Shown: piece by piece, positions 34,005 to 44,916 of the stretch
Numbering within the stretch: the stretch's first letter is position 1
How the letters are laid out: every line of letters starts with the position of its first letter
Assembly (NCBI RefSeq): GCF_963855985.1
Contig: NC_087092.1
Location: forward strand, 10,416,001 to 10,480,000
DNA: 64,000 nucleotides
Origin: Ostrinia nubilalis
Lineage: Eukaryota; Arthropoda; Insecta; Lepidoptera; Crambidae
Direction: 5' to 3'
Translations under genes and position numbers: made by a program
The notes under the pieces: generated by a model
Seen by the model: the letters and a program-made list of their open reading frames with translations, nothing else
Told to the model about the DNA's origin: nothing
The model's database searches: none

Positions 34005-34817
34005 TTAACCCACTTACTCCTACCAGGCGTTATAACACCGCTAAAATGTAGTTCGGAATATCCTCAGATAAATTATAAAAATATCGAGAATTTGTTTACT
34101 GTTTCTTGTATTTTCTCTTCATTACGAATCAAGCTGTAATTGAGTATGTTCGATATCGCATATTTGCTTTATTTTGTTAGTTTTTTATTATTTTGAATTC
34201 TGTAATTTAGTTTTGTGAAAAAACGTCTAATAAAAGGTAAGGTATTTCATAAACTTGCTAGTAATACCTCAGATTATACTAGTTATTATTTTAACTTGTC
34301 CCATTTTGAACTTGTCCCAATTTATTTACTGATTTTTATTATAAATTTAATATTGTAAAAGGTCTCTAAACTCATCACTGTTTCTGTTTTATGTAATTAT
34401 ATGTGAAATATCGTTTAAATCTGTGTATTGCATTGTGTTTATGGTGCAAATTGTGCAAATACTTAGGACCGATTTGACAGTGCAATTTCGAAAATATTAC
34501 GTTGGATTTTGTTAACATTGTTCTATCTTTGGAAACAGGTACCTATTTGTTTTATATTTACAACAGTAGTGCATATTTTAGAAGCGAAATACTATTAGTG
34601 TGACCTTATACTGTCACCCGCGTAAGAGGTTATATTTACCTACAATTTTATTAACCTCCAATTATTGATCAATTGATCCTTTGGCATTTACTTTCTAATA
34701 CTTTATTATTTACCAAAAGCAACAATTTATGTATGTATGTAAAAATTAGTAATTATATTAAAAAAACAAATAAGTTGATTAAAAAACAAAAATGCTTATA
34801 CAACAAAGTAAACTATA

Positions 34818-35922
34818 CAGTGTGAGTCACGTTAAAGTGTACATATGAAAATAGATGAAACTAGACCTATTTTTATCGACAAAAAAGAGGTCAAAAAATT
34901 TTTGAGATTTTTTTTTAATTTTTTATAGAATTTTTTTTCTTCAAATTACTTATTGTAAAGAAAACGTAATAACTTTTAAACTAAGCGGTATATCCTGATA
35001 AAATAAAAACAGTAATAATGCTAAATAACAGGCGATACTAAAAAAATACATAAAATACACAAAAAAGGCCAACAAATAATAAAAAATGATACTTTTTGAA
35101 AAAAAATTGCTTTTAAATTCGTGTTTTTTTGGTTATTTGAGCAATTTCTCCAAAAAATGCCCCTATAACAGGTGGTTTTTATTACTTTGTATTATTCTCT
35201 ATCGTATTACCTTCGTAAAACCAAAAATCGCATGTCTCTATCCCTATCACAACGTTTGCAATGATCGTTTGAACTAAGCCTCTCTGGGCGCGCCATTCAA
35301 CGCTTCGTTAACAACGAAACTGAAAATGGCTCTAGATTTGTAATTTTGATAAAGACAAGTTAGATTTCAAATAAAAACAAAAGATTTCGAAGTAAAATAA
35401 GCATTTTAGTTAAAATTAAAATTGTCTCTACCTGTAGCGGAGAATAATGTTGTGTCAGGCCTTTGTTCAAACGATCATAGCAAATGTTGTGATAGGGATA
35501 GAGACATGCGATTTTTGGTTTTACAAAGATAATACGATAGAGAATAATACAAAGTAATAAAAACCACCTGTTATAGGGGCATTTTTTGGAGAAATTTATC
35601 AAATAACCAAAAAAACACGAATTTAAAAGCATATTTTTTTCAAAAAGTATCATTTTTTATTATTTGTTGGCCTTTTTTGTGTATTTTATGTATTTTTTTT
35701 AGTATTGCCTGTTATTAAGCAATATTACTGTTTTTATTTTATCAGGATATACCTCTTAGTTTAAAAGTTATTACGTTTTCTTTACAATAAGTAATTGGAA
35801 GAAAAAAAATTCTATAAAAAATTAAAAAAAAATCTCAAAAATTTTTTGACCTCTTTTTTGTCGATAAAAATAGGTCTAGTTTCATCTATTTTCATATGTA
35901 CACTTTAACGTGACTCACACTG
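34818..35922. mobile_element. 1.1-kb TA-flanked palindromic element
   Basis: CAGTGTGAGTCACGTTAAAG at the left is mirrored at the right, and TA stands at 34816-34817 and 35923-35924. The arms are about 465 bp (to about 35278, and from about 35457) and nearly identical. Because the arms are mirrored, the same 60-residue frame beginning MILFEK occurs on the plus strand at 35086 and on the minus strand ending at 35653; I do not take it as a protein. The centre is only about 180 bp. Confidence 0.85.
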
Positions 35923-35973
35923 TATAAATGAGAGACAGCGTCTAAAGAATGAGCTTGACATTTATGTTCCACA

Positions 35974-37263
35974 ATGTTAGAGAATAGTGTACTGAAATAT
36001 GAACATGATGTCGAAAACCTAGAATATAAATTATGTAATCTTAAGAAATCTTTGAACACAATGTCTGAACGGTATCAATGTACAAAAAAAGAGTGTGATG
36101 AACATTTCCAGGCTTTGAAAAAATTTATATCTAATTGCAACTGTCAAAATTCTATCCTATTGGATGAATCTTGTACAGATAGTTTTCAGTCTGGTTGTGA
36201 GTCACCACCTACTCTAAACACCCTAAACAAAGACTACTGTCCTAGGATATCACACACATTTACCAGCGGCTCCCCAACTAAAAATATTGAAAAAACCAAC
36301 ATAGTAATGTTCAGTGATGAGTTAGGCAAAAATATGGGCCAACTTATTAATAGTTACTTGGGACAAAGTGTAATCAACCATTGTTTACCGGGTGCTTCCT
36401 ATTTACAAATTATGAGAAAAATAACAAATTATTCGTTCTCAATAAATACCACATTAGTAATTTTAATAGGAAATAGGGGCAATGTAGGCAAAAAAGACCT
36501 ACTAAATATTTTTGATAGCTTATGTTTACTTAATGTAGATAAAATAATTTTGTTCACATTCCCCTACAGTAGAAGCTTGCCACAGGACGAAAATAATTTA
36601 AGATATAAATTGAATTTGACATTGAATACACTGACATATAATCAATGCAAATTCCATGTAATTGACATTAACAATTATTTAAAAAATAAATGTTTATTGA
36701 CAATAGATAAATATAATTATCTAAATAAATATTGTAAACGACGAATAGCGAATTCGCTATCATATTTTATTAAATACTAGCGGCCGCCCGCGACTTCGTG
36801 CGCGTGGATCTCCGTTTTACCCCCCCTTCATCTATCTTACGCGGTTCAGATTTTTTCATACAAATGTTTTTTCCCGCTAACTCCCGTTCCCGTGAGATTT
36901 TTGCAATATCCTGTTGTAACTAAGCTTTTAGTTTACTAAGGTACCTGCATGCCAAATTTCAAGAGTCTATCTTACGCGGTTTAGATTTTTCATACAAATG
37001 TTTTTTCCCGCTAACTCCCGTTCCCGTGGGAATTTTGCAATATCCTGTTGCAACTAAGCTTTAAGTTTACTAAGGTACCTGCATGCCAAATTTCAAGCGT
37101 CTAACTTAAGCGGTTTAGATTTTTCGTACAAAAGGATTTTCCCGCTAATTCCCGTTCCCGTGGGAATTCCTAAGTATCCTATAACCTGCCCAGGAGTATG
37201 AAGAATAATTGTACCAAGTTTCGTTAAAATCCGTCAAGTGGTTTTTGTTTCTATAAGGAACAT

Positions 37264-37312
<49 letters not shown>

Positions 37313-37540
37313 AATTTTACTGATTGCATTTTTGGCATCAGTATCGATCACTAATCACCCCCTGATAGTTATTTTGAAAATATATTTCATGTACAGAATT
37401 GACCTCTCTACAGATTTATTATAAGTATAGATTTAGCCATTAATTTGGCTAGCCAAACTGCTTTTATTGAGCAGAACATGGATGTTCGACCCTTGGAATC
37501 TGTTCCAAATCATAATTTAAATTACATCGTAAGACAATAG
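35974..37540 (+). pseudogene. LINE 1 ORF1 with SGNH-esterase-like domain, interrupted
   Basis: ATG at 35974 opens a frame with an N-terminal coiled coil (about residues 5-50) followed by an SGNH hydrolase-like core: SDE (block I), PGAS, and ILIGNRGN (block III). Such esterase-type ORF1 proteins are known from CR1 and related LINEs, where they bind the element RNA or membranes. At codon 268 the frame meets TAC-TAG, the first bases of an inserted repeat (36776-37432). Just after the insert an open stretch of 35 codons (LAINLASQTAFIEQNMDVRP and on) ends at TAG 37538-37540 and overlaps the ORF2 frame, so it is very likely the displaced C-terminus. I see no clear block V D-x-x-H. Confidence 0.8.
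36776..37432 (+). repeat. RTE-like 3' tail repeat, copy 2, inside LINE 1 ORF1
   Basis: Same head and tail as 5613-6230, but with one extra unit of about 134 bp: ACGCGGTT or AGCGGTT starts recur at about 36840, 36974 and 37108. The GACA array (about 37265-37310) is also longer. It lacks the 97-bp MITE found in copy 1. Confidence 0.8.
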
Positions 37541-37596
37541 AGGATAACTCTGGCATACAAAATTCGGGTACAAAGAAATTTAACGGTTTTAATTTA

Positions 37597-40464
37597 GTGC
37601 ATCAAAATGTACAAGGCTTCTCCGGCAAAGACTTGGAAATTGAGTTATTTATCCAAGAATTGAATATTCATGTCTTATGTTTAACGGAACATTGGCTCAG
37701 GCAATATGAACTAATGCTGAGCATTAATAGTTATAAGCTTATTAGTTCATTCACTAGAGAGTTAGCTATTCGTGGAGGGTCACTAATATTAATCAATGAT
37801 AAATTAAAATGTAAAGAGCGTAAAGATATTGTATCTCTCTCTGTTGAGCGAACCATTGAGCTGTCATGTGCTAAACTGGACGACTATGTTATTGTATGTG
37901 TATATAGACCCCCATCTAGTAACTATGAATTATTTGAAACCACAATGGAAGAGGTACTTAGAAGAGTGTGTAATAGTTCAAAGAAAGTAGTTGTATGTGG
38001 AGACTTTAATATTAATATAATAGAAGATTCCTCTCTTTCAATACGGTTTTTAAATTTATTCAAATCTTTTAACTTGTTAAATCTTTTCTCTGAACCAACT
38101 AGGGTGACTCCAACATCAGCTACTTGCTTAGACAATATATTCTGTAACTGCTTAGTGCTAGAGAAATCAATAATAAATTTTGTTAATTCTGATCATTGCG
38201 GTCAAATAGCGTCATTTCAACACCATTTTGTGCCATCGAGCAAGGAAATAGAATATAGACCAGTCACTGCATCCCAGAAAGACAAATTTAAATCTCAAAT
38301 ATCTAATAAGGTCCCACTTTTGCATTATTTTAACTGTAGTATAAATATTTTATATGAGCAATTATTTGAATTAATTAAAAATGAGTTCAATAAAACTTTT
38401 CCTAAGAAAACAATTATTATTAAAAACAATAAAACTAAATTCAGTGACTGGGCTACAGTAGGTATTTATATTAGTAGGAAAAAAATGTTTGAATTATATG
38501 GTAGAAAAGCCTATAGTAGCGACCCGGACTTTATAGAATATGTAAAAAAATACTCGAAAGTTTTTAAACAAGTTTGTACTATGGCAAAATCTATTTACAT
38601 ACGTGACAAAATTAAAAACTCTGGCAACAAAATTAAAGCTACTTGGAATTGTATTAATAAAGAAACTTGTAGAATTATATCTCGGGATGACACATTCGCA
38701 TTAAAAATTGATAATAAGTATATTAAATGCAATGATAAGGTAGCAAACGCATTCGAAGGTTACTTCTCAAATGTACCAATCATAACAACAAGCAATCTTA
38801 ATTCATGTTCATATCAGGCAATGTCTCTTCTCGAGGGTTGTGTTGATGTTTGCAATAGCCCATTAAAATTTAGACAAATAGACCCCATAGTTATTATTAA
38901 AACTTTCAAAGAACTAAATATAAAAAAGACAGAGGATATATGGGGCATATCAACAGACATAATAAAACCCATCATTCCTCTTATAGCTCCCCATTTAGCT
39001 CATATCTTTAATGAATGTATTAACGAAGGTCAGTTCCCTACCCTGATGAAACATAGTAAAATCATACCATTATTTAAAGCAGGAGACAAAAGTGACCCAT
39101 CCAACTTTAGACCTATATCGATACTACCTGCGCTCAGTAAAATATTTGAAAAAAATATTTTCAATCAACTACTGTCTCATTTTAACTTAAATAAACTGTT
39201 TCATGAAAAACAATATGGGTTCACAAAAGGGAAAAGTACGACCGATGCAGGGGTTGCTCTTATCAAACACATTTTCGATGCTTGGCAGGAGAAAAAAGAT
39301 GCTATTGGTGTATTTTGTGACTTATCGAAGGCGTTTGACTGTGTTGATCATCAAACTCTGTTATTTAAGCTAGAACATTATGGCGTATCAGGCAAGGCCT
39401 TAAGCCTATTACACTCTTACCTCTCAGACAGATTACAAAAAGTAAATATTCACGGAACTAACTCTTCGGGCGCCTCCCTAAAAATGGGAGTGCCCCAAGG
39501 CTCAATACTGGGACCATTGCTCTTTCTGATTTATATAAATGATCTACCTTTTTATTCAAAGGACCTTTGTGAGATAGTATTATTTGCTGATGACACTTCT
39601 TTAATTTTTAAAACTGACAGGCGTCAGGAAATATTTTACGACGTGAATAATGCTCTTTCCAAAGTATTAGACTGGTTTACAACTAATAATTTGCTATTAA
39701 ACGCAAAAAAAACTAAATGTTTAAAATTCACTATGCCTAATGTCAAACAAGTTAATACTAATATTACAGTAAATAATGAACGCATTGAACTGATAAACTC
39801 TACTGTCTTTCTAGGTATTATCCTAGACTGTAAATTACAATGGGGCCCCCATATTGCTGCCTTGGCGGGAAGACTTAGTTCAGCTGCCTTTGCGGTGAGA
39901 AAGATCAGAAACTTGACTGATGTTGAAACAGCAAGGCTTGTATATTTTAGTTATTTTCATAGTATTATGTCTTATGGTCTTTTACTGTGGGGCTCAGCAG
40001 CAGACATAGAATCAATTTTCATTTTACAGAAAAGAGCTGTTCGGGCAATATACGGTCTTAAACCACGTGACTCGCTTAGAGAAGTTTTTAAAGAAATCAA
40101 TATATTGACTGTGGCTTCGCAATACATATTTGATAACATTATGTATGTCCGTAAACATATACATTTATTTACTAAGAAAAGTGACGTCCACTCATTTAAC
40201 ACGAGACATAAGAATAAACTTGCTGTTCCATCATTTAGGTTGCATAAGATAGGTAATTCATTCTTGGGGAAATGTATTACCATATTTAACAAAATACCAC
40301 ACAACCTTGTCGAATTGCCAATAAACAAATTTAAGATACATATAAAAAATACCCTTATGTCCAAAGGGTACTACAAGGTTCGAGACTATATTGATGACAA
40401 GGATGCGTGGTCAGTTCAGTCTGCACAATTTGATGTACTTAAATTTGACTATTCTTACCGTTAG
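37597..40464 (+). CDS. LINE 1 ORF2: endonuclease and reverse transcriptase
   Basis: The frame encodes the retrotransposition enzyme that nicks target DNA and copies the element RNA. The APE-type endonuclease fills about residues 1-215: HQNVQGFSGK at the start, LTEHWL (Glu about 31), VVCGDFNIN (about 134) and NSDHC (about 197). The reverse transcriptase follows, with KIIPLFKAGDKSDPSNFRPI, QYGFTKGKST, CDLSKAFDCVDH (Asp about 575), GVPQGSILGPLLF and LFADDTS (about 663). The listed start is GTG; the frame is open from 37516, and the endonuclease begins right at the start, so true initiation is probably upstream, overlapping ORF1. At 955 codons without a break this ORF could still make active enzyme, though the element's ORF1 is broken. 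Confidence 0.93.
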   Translation: MHQNVQGFSGKDLEIELFIQELNIHVLCLTEHWLRQYELMLSINSYKLISSFTRELAIRGGSLILINDKLKCKERKDIVSLSVERTIELSCAKLDDYVIVCVYRPPSSNYELFETTMEEVLRRVCNSSKKVVVCGDFNINIIEDSSLSIRFLNLFKSFNLLNLFSEPTRVTPTSATCLDNIFCNCLVLEKSIINFVNSDHCGQIASFQHHFVPSSKEIEYRPVTASQKDKFKSQISNKVPLLHYFNCSINILYEQLFELIKNEFNKTFPKKTIIIKNNKTKFSDWATVGIYISRKKMFELYGRKAYSSDPDFIEYVKKYSKVFKQVCTMAKSIYIRDKIKNSGNKIKATWNCINKETCRIISRDDTFALKIDNKYIKCNDKVANAFEGYFSNVPIITTSNLNSCSYQAMSLLEGCVDVCNSPLKFRQIDPIVIIKTFKELNIKKTEDIWGISTDIIKPIIPLIAPHLAHIFNECINEGQFPTLMKHSKIIPLFKAGDKSDPSNFRPISILPALSKIFEKNIFNQLLSHFNLNKLFHEKQYGFTKGKSTTDAGVALIKHIFDAWQEKKDAIGVFCDLSKAFDCVDHQTLLFKLEHYGVSGKALSLLHSYLSDRLQKVNIHGTNSSGASLKMGVPQGSILGPLLFLIYINDLPFYSKDLCEIVLFADDTSLIFKTDRRQEIFYDVNNALSKVLDWFTTNNLLLNAKKTKCLKFTMPNVKQVNTNITVNNERIELINSTVFLGIILDCKLQWGPHIAALAGRLSSAAFAVRKIRNLTDVETARLVYFSYFHSIMSYGLLLWGSAADIESIFILQKRAVRAIYGLKPRDSLREVFKEINILTVASQYIFDNIMYVRKHIHLFTKKSDVHSFNTRHKNKLAVPSFRLHKIGNSFLGKCITIFNKIPHNLVELPINKFKIHIKNTLMSKGYYKVRDYIDDKDAWSVQSAQFDVLKFDYSYR

Positions 40465-40826
40465 ATAATTCCTGGCAATAAGTGGTGACTGAGTTTGTTC
40501 CGGCGTTTCTTCTCAGCACTTGCCATATGTTTGTCTCGAAGCGCTGGTAGGGCCCAAAAGATAAGGAGACATGTAAAGTGCCCCATAAGGGCTACCTTTT
40601 CTTTTTTTATTATTTTCTATTGACGTTCATAAGTGCCACTTGTGGTCTAAACTGAATAAATATTTTTGATTTTGATTTTGATTTTGATTTTTTATGTACT
40701 ACTTTTAGCTACAAAACTATAAACATATGTTTTTGAAAAGCTTTACATTTTTGAGACTTTTTATGACAAAATTTCTATCGGTGTTTTAACACCTGGTCGC
40801 ATAACCTGTATATTTATTAAAAGTTC

Positions 40827-41538
40827 AGGTCACGATATAAAAGACCGCTGAGACTTCACAAAATTAAGGACGTATTAGAAAACATTGACGACGATGCTCA
40901 GATACCGAATTACATAGCAATTTTACCACCAGAAAATGCTAATACAGAACCAACGGATGAATATTCTGGTGAAGAAGACCACGTTACCTTACAAAATCTT
41001 CCAGGTTAGCCTGGTTCCGTTTATCAACTATAACCTGGAAGATTTTGTAAGGTAACGTGGTCTTCTTCACCAGAATATTCATCCGTTGCTTCTGCATTAC
41101 TAGTTATAGCGTGTAAGTTTTCTATTGCTATTTTTCTTGAACTCCAGGTTCTCAACTTAGAGCCAAGACAGAAGTACAGTACGACAAGTCTTCTTCAGAT
41201 AAAGATGATAACATCCCGATCTCTGAATTTTTTAAAGTAAGACGAAATGAATCTAATGATGCCTCCAATGCAGTTAGTTCTTCTGCCATGAAAGTAGGTA
41301 CCTACCTCAATCACAATTACAACAATGCAATGCAATATAGTGCAAGTAGGTACCTACCTTCTGTGAAAGTTCTGTGCTAAAGTCATACTCCGAAACCATA
41401 TTTATGAAGAATGGCGCCACAACCAGGGTCCACGGAGCTTACATCCCTATGTACTACTTTACTTACGAGTACTATAAGCAATTGACATGTAAAATTCGCA
41501 AGAAAAAATCAATTTGGTGTAAAATATGCGCCTACTAA
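40827..41538 (+). pseudogene. piggyBac-like transposase remnants (N- and C-terminus)
   Basis: From 40827 the frame reads RPLRLHKIKDVLENIDDD, then an acidic stretch DEYSGEEDHVTLQNLPG, and, after an inverted duplication (41009-41150), QLRAKTEVQYDKSSSDKDDN and IPISEFFKVRR. This acidic, NLPG- and IPxSEFF-bearing head is typical of piggyBac-derived transposases. Downstream, 41488-41538 reads CKIRKKKSIWCKICAY and stops, like the Cys-rich finger that ends these proteins. The catalytic core between them is deleted. No start codon is visible. The gene is dead; the family call is from motifs. Confidence 0.7.
40952..41087. repeat. Perfect 57-bp inverted duplication
   Basis: The arms 40952-41008 and 41031-41087 are exact reverse complements around a 22-bp loop. 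The left arm is in-frame transposase sequence (encoding DEYSGEEDHVTLQNLPG), so the right arm is an inverted copy of coding DNA. Identity over 57 bp suggests a recent event. Confidence 0.95.
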
Positions 41539-41856
41539 AGCTTCCTAGGCTATGATTTATGTCTTACCATATACCTACCATACCTCTGAATAAGATTTTG
41601 GTATTTTTTTTAAATAAATGAGTAACTTACAACTCGTTTTTAACTCTTAAACCTAACAAAATCATAGTATGGTTTTTGCTCATAGTAGTAGTCCATTCTC
41701 CGACCAGGTGTTAAAACACCACCCATTTTCCGGCTTTTCCAGTTGACGAATAATTTTTCTAAAATTTTTCTGTGGACACTTGACCTCTATTAAGAAACAT
41801 ACTAAAATTTTATAAAAATTGACAAGTATAAAAAGTTTCAGGAGTATCTGGGTTAA

Positions 41857-44749
41857 TAGTCACGGAGTGATTTTAAATAGCACATTTAAGCTAAAGGGAA
41901 TTAAAATATAGTGCGATGCGATACTTAGATTACTAAAAGTGAATACTAGGCACAGTAAATAGAGCTAAATAAACCTCTCTTTTCTATACAATTGCGAATT
42001 TCACTCTAGTATACAAATTATACAATCTGATTTTTTCACTTAACTTTTCTCTCTTTTTCAGTTGAATTCTTTTGAGTAATCATGAGTTCTTCGTACTCAT
42101 TCATTTTAATATACAATTTCGTTTACCATAACCAAATACAAAAGAAATAAAAACGTAATTAACCATAAATGTATTCAAAAGAATGGCAGGACTTTACAAA
42201 TTATACGAACTTTTACAAGTCGTTAACGTTCGTGGAACTGAAAAGAAATAACAGTAAGTACCCACCTACCATGTAAAATAAGCATTTTACAGTAAAACTT
42301 AACTTTATTTTAGCTAAATAACCTAAAATATTCTCAGTATTTTGTCTAGTCAGTTTTATTTGCCATCAAATCAATAAAACATTTGAGCTTCAAGTCTATA
42401 GAATGAACAATTCAAATAAGCGAAGTGCTGAAAATATAGCCTGAAACGATCTCTAGTGTGACGTAAAAAATGAATTCATTTGTTCCAGTTGAAAGTGGAA
42501 TCGATATGCGCAGGTGGCGGTAAGTGTCCCGAAGTACGTGCTCCAATCGAAAAGGGATATCGAGACATTACAATAAAAGAACTGCCTAAAAAACAAATAA
42601 AAGTCAGCTTCAGGTCTCTCAAATGCTGTGGAAAATGGAGACTGATGAGCTAAGCACTTATATCGAGTAACGAATGATTAGAGTTTAATCATTCGTCCGC
42701 TATTGAGATCCACTAGTAGATCAGATTAAGTAATGCTCATTTGAATAATGTATTCATCTTCTAGTGCTTAAATTTTTTTTAGGGTTTGCTATTTTAAATT
42801 CACGATGTATACTTATTTCGGGGAATTCTGTTTTATTTCCCTTTTCCAATTCGCCCAGACGACACGTGAAGGCAGATATATCATCTGGTTAAGAGACTGT
42901 GGTTGCCAAATAATGCTCAATTCGATAAGCTACAGATACACACGATCCATCTCTCTATGTCATCGGCTTGACACTGTTTTTGTTTTGCCTTTGGGTTAGC
43001 CTATTCGGTTCTGTTCAATAAAATAATCATGTAATACCCTATTTGACACAAATAGCGGCAATTTTAGTTCATAATAGGACCAAGGTTGAATTGAAACATC
43101 TGAAAATATATTTCACTATTTATAACTAACTGATTTGTTGTTACAATAATATGGATTGGGAAAAACATTATTCAAAGTAACAGTCCGCATTGTATTTCAT
43201 TGAAAGTCCGAGTTTGTTCTTTAAATACTTAGATCCTTGAACCGCTTAAATTGTGGCGTTTCATTTTACATTAGTTTCATGTGACAGTTTTATGTGGGGT
43301 GCAATAAAGAGTTACCTATCTATAAATATCTAAGGACTAAGTTACAGTCCTAAAACGTCTGCCTATTTCAATTTTATTTCATAGCAACATTCATCATATG
43401 AATATTTAATTCGCTATATAAATGTCCTACGATATTAATATACCAGAAAGGAATGAAAATGAAAGCTATATTAAATCTAACTCACAAAAGGCAGCAAGGA
43501 GCAATCCTTTGCGTAAAGTTTGAAACACGACAAGGGTCCAGGATTTTGGCTGTCGACATTAAAAGTACCTAATGTTAAAGAGAAGATCGTTAAGGTGGGT
43601 TCTTCGTCAACGAAACTTAGGTAACTGCCCGGTGCTTTATTTTTATTTTGTTCTGTGTAATTCAACCTGCACGGAAAAAGTTGTGAGAAACATTCCGGAA
43701 TTTTTGTGAGTCCTAACTTTAAATAATATCTCTTGTTTGAACAGAATATCATGCGCCCAATTATTGATTTTACAGATGATTGTCTTTCAATTTCTGGGTT
43801 AGGCATAAACGATCAACCCGAAAGAATACGGGTATTACGGTTATTGTAGGTACGAATTGAACTGTAAGAGTATCTGCCGTTATTATTTAATTAACATAGT
43901 TTGCTAATTAAGTATTATTAGTATGAGCCGTAGATGAAAATTATTAAATGGAACGGAAAATTGTTTAATTAACCTGTTTCATAAATTAGATCCTAATTGG
44001 CTAAAATTCGTCTGTTAAAAGGTCTGCCACTGGAATCCGCACCTAGTTCTTAATGATCGGCTTAAAATCCACTCTTAGTCGCAATTAGTATGCGGCAGCA
44101 CTAATTGACCGCAAAACTCTCTCTGATAATATGTAGCTTCACATTCATAAGCTTCCCTTTATATGCGATATAGGAACCAATAGGGAATAGGATCCCGATT
44201 CCCGTAGTATACGACAAAAGATCGTCCTAAGAAGTTATGTAACATAAGTGACAGGTTTAATTCCGTTTTTTTTTTTGCGAAATGTAACGAATATCTTTGT
44301 TGGTTTCACAAATCTTTCACGTTCGCTTTCAATTTGACAACTTACTTACATCCATGCTGTAAATCCTTCTTAAATCCAATTCTGGTTTCCTATATTCAAT
44401 CCTTATCCAAATTCGTCCCTCAACTGTCAAATTTTAATATGTTTTTGGTGAAAATATCTGCGGTTGTCGATGTTTTATATGTTCGTATTGTTCTATGACT
44501 ATTTAAACAATATTAAAATCTAAACGAGGATTGAATAAGGAAAACGGGCGTTAAACTACACAATATTTATGGTCTATTCCTTGGCCGCGTGACACTGGCC
44601 ACTAAGAAACGCCGTTCTTTTTCGGCAAATAATACCGATATTCTTTTGTTTTCTTTGTCTCGATTTCCCGCGCAATACTTTTCCAGAACCCGAATGTCAT
44701 CGCCCTGGCGTGAAAAGTTCTGTGCTTAACTGACTTTTTTATTCACCAG
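41857..44749. other. Receptor intron 2, unassigned
   Basis: No repeat with clear ends. A chance exon-like word pair at 42488-42520 was examined and rejected. The intron ends TTTTTTATTCACCAG at 44749. Confidence 0.4.
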
Positions 44750-44916
44750 GTGACTTGATGGATGTGCTAGCCCTGTTCACGTCATCAGTGAACTTCGTGC
44801 TGTACTGCAGCATGAGCCGGCAGTTCCGCTGCACCTTCGCGCGGCTGGCGCGCCGAATGCTGTCCGCGGCAGAGGAGCCGGCCAAGTTCGCCACCAAGCT
44901 GGAGCCCACAACGCAG
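44750..44916 (+). CDS. Neuropeptide GPCR, exon 3 (TM7 and helix 8)
   Basis: The acceptor ACCAG ends at 44749. Joined in phase 1 to exon 2 it completes a Gly codon and reads GDLMDVLALFTSSVNFVLYC, TM7 with NFVLY in place of NPxxY, as is usual in the FMRFamide-receptor group. Helix 8 follows (SMSRQFRCTFARLARR) and then a short tail to EPTTQ. The donor is taken at 44917 (CAG|GTATCG), which leaves phase 0; GTATCG is a weak donor. If it were not used, the frame would run on 27 codons to a stop at 44998-45000, giving an alternative C-terminus. Confidence 0.9.

Larger units (their letters stand above)
35925..40692 (+). mobile_element. LINE 1 (CR1/Jockey-type), nearly full length
   Basis: Two overlapping ORFs, a 3' UTR of about 200 bp and a 3' end of TTTTGA repeats (about 40665-40692) mark a non-LTR retrotransposon. 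ORF1 is split by a repeat insertion; ORF2 is intact. The 5' end is unclear because the palindromic element abuts it, and a 5' part may be missing. Closest group by motifs is the CR1/Jockey lineage. Confidence 0.85.
34009..41852 (+). mobile_element. piggyBac relic, split by younger insertions
   Basis: TTAA at 34005-34008 and 41853-41856 flanks CCCACTTACTCCT on the left and AGGAGTATCTGGG on the right, an 11/13 inverted match. Just inside the left end is ACCAGGCGTTATAACACC, and related boxes (GGTGTTTTAACACCTGGTCG near 40781; CGACCAGGTGTTAAAACACC near 41701) lie further in. Plus-strand transposase remnants at 40827-41538 have the right orientation. Subtracting the palindromic element and the LINE leaves about 2 kb. 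An alternative reading is a smaller element at 40790-41710, bounded by the TTAA inside the two inner boxes; I prefer the outer ends because those inner TTAA sites are part of the palindrome. Confidence 0.5.

Noticed and set aside
35086..35653. Two similar 60- to 97-codon frames starting MILFEK on opposite strands
   Set aside because: They are the same arm sequence of a palindrome read on both strands. No domain or other coding sign.
40790..41710. Separate piggyBac-like element bounded by TTAA-CACCTGGTCG and CGACCAGGTG-TTAA
   Set aside because: These TTAA sites lie within the palindromic box GGTGTTNNAACACC, which also occurs next to the outer tip at 34020, so they are better read as boxes. 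Kept as an alternative.
42488..42520. A splice-like unit: TTGTTCCAG, 31 nt, then GCG|GTAAGTG
   Set aside because: It has no good pyrimidine tract, and 31 nt inserted between receptor exons 2 and 3 would break the frame that otherwise joins perfectly.
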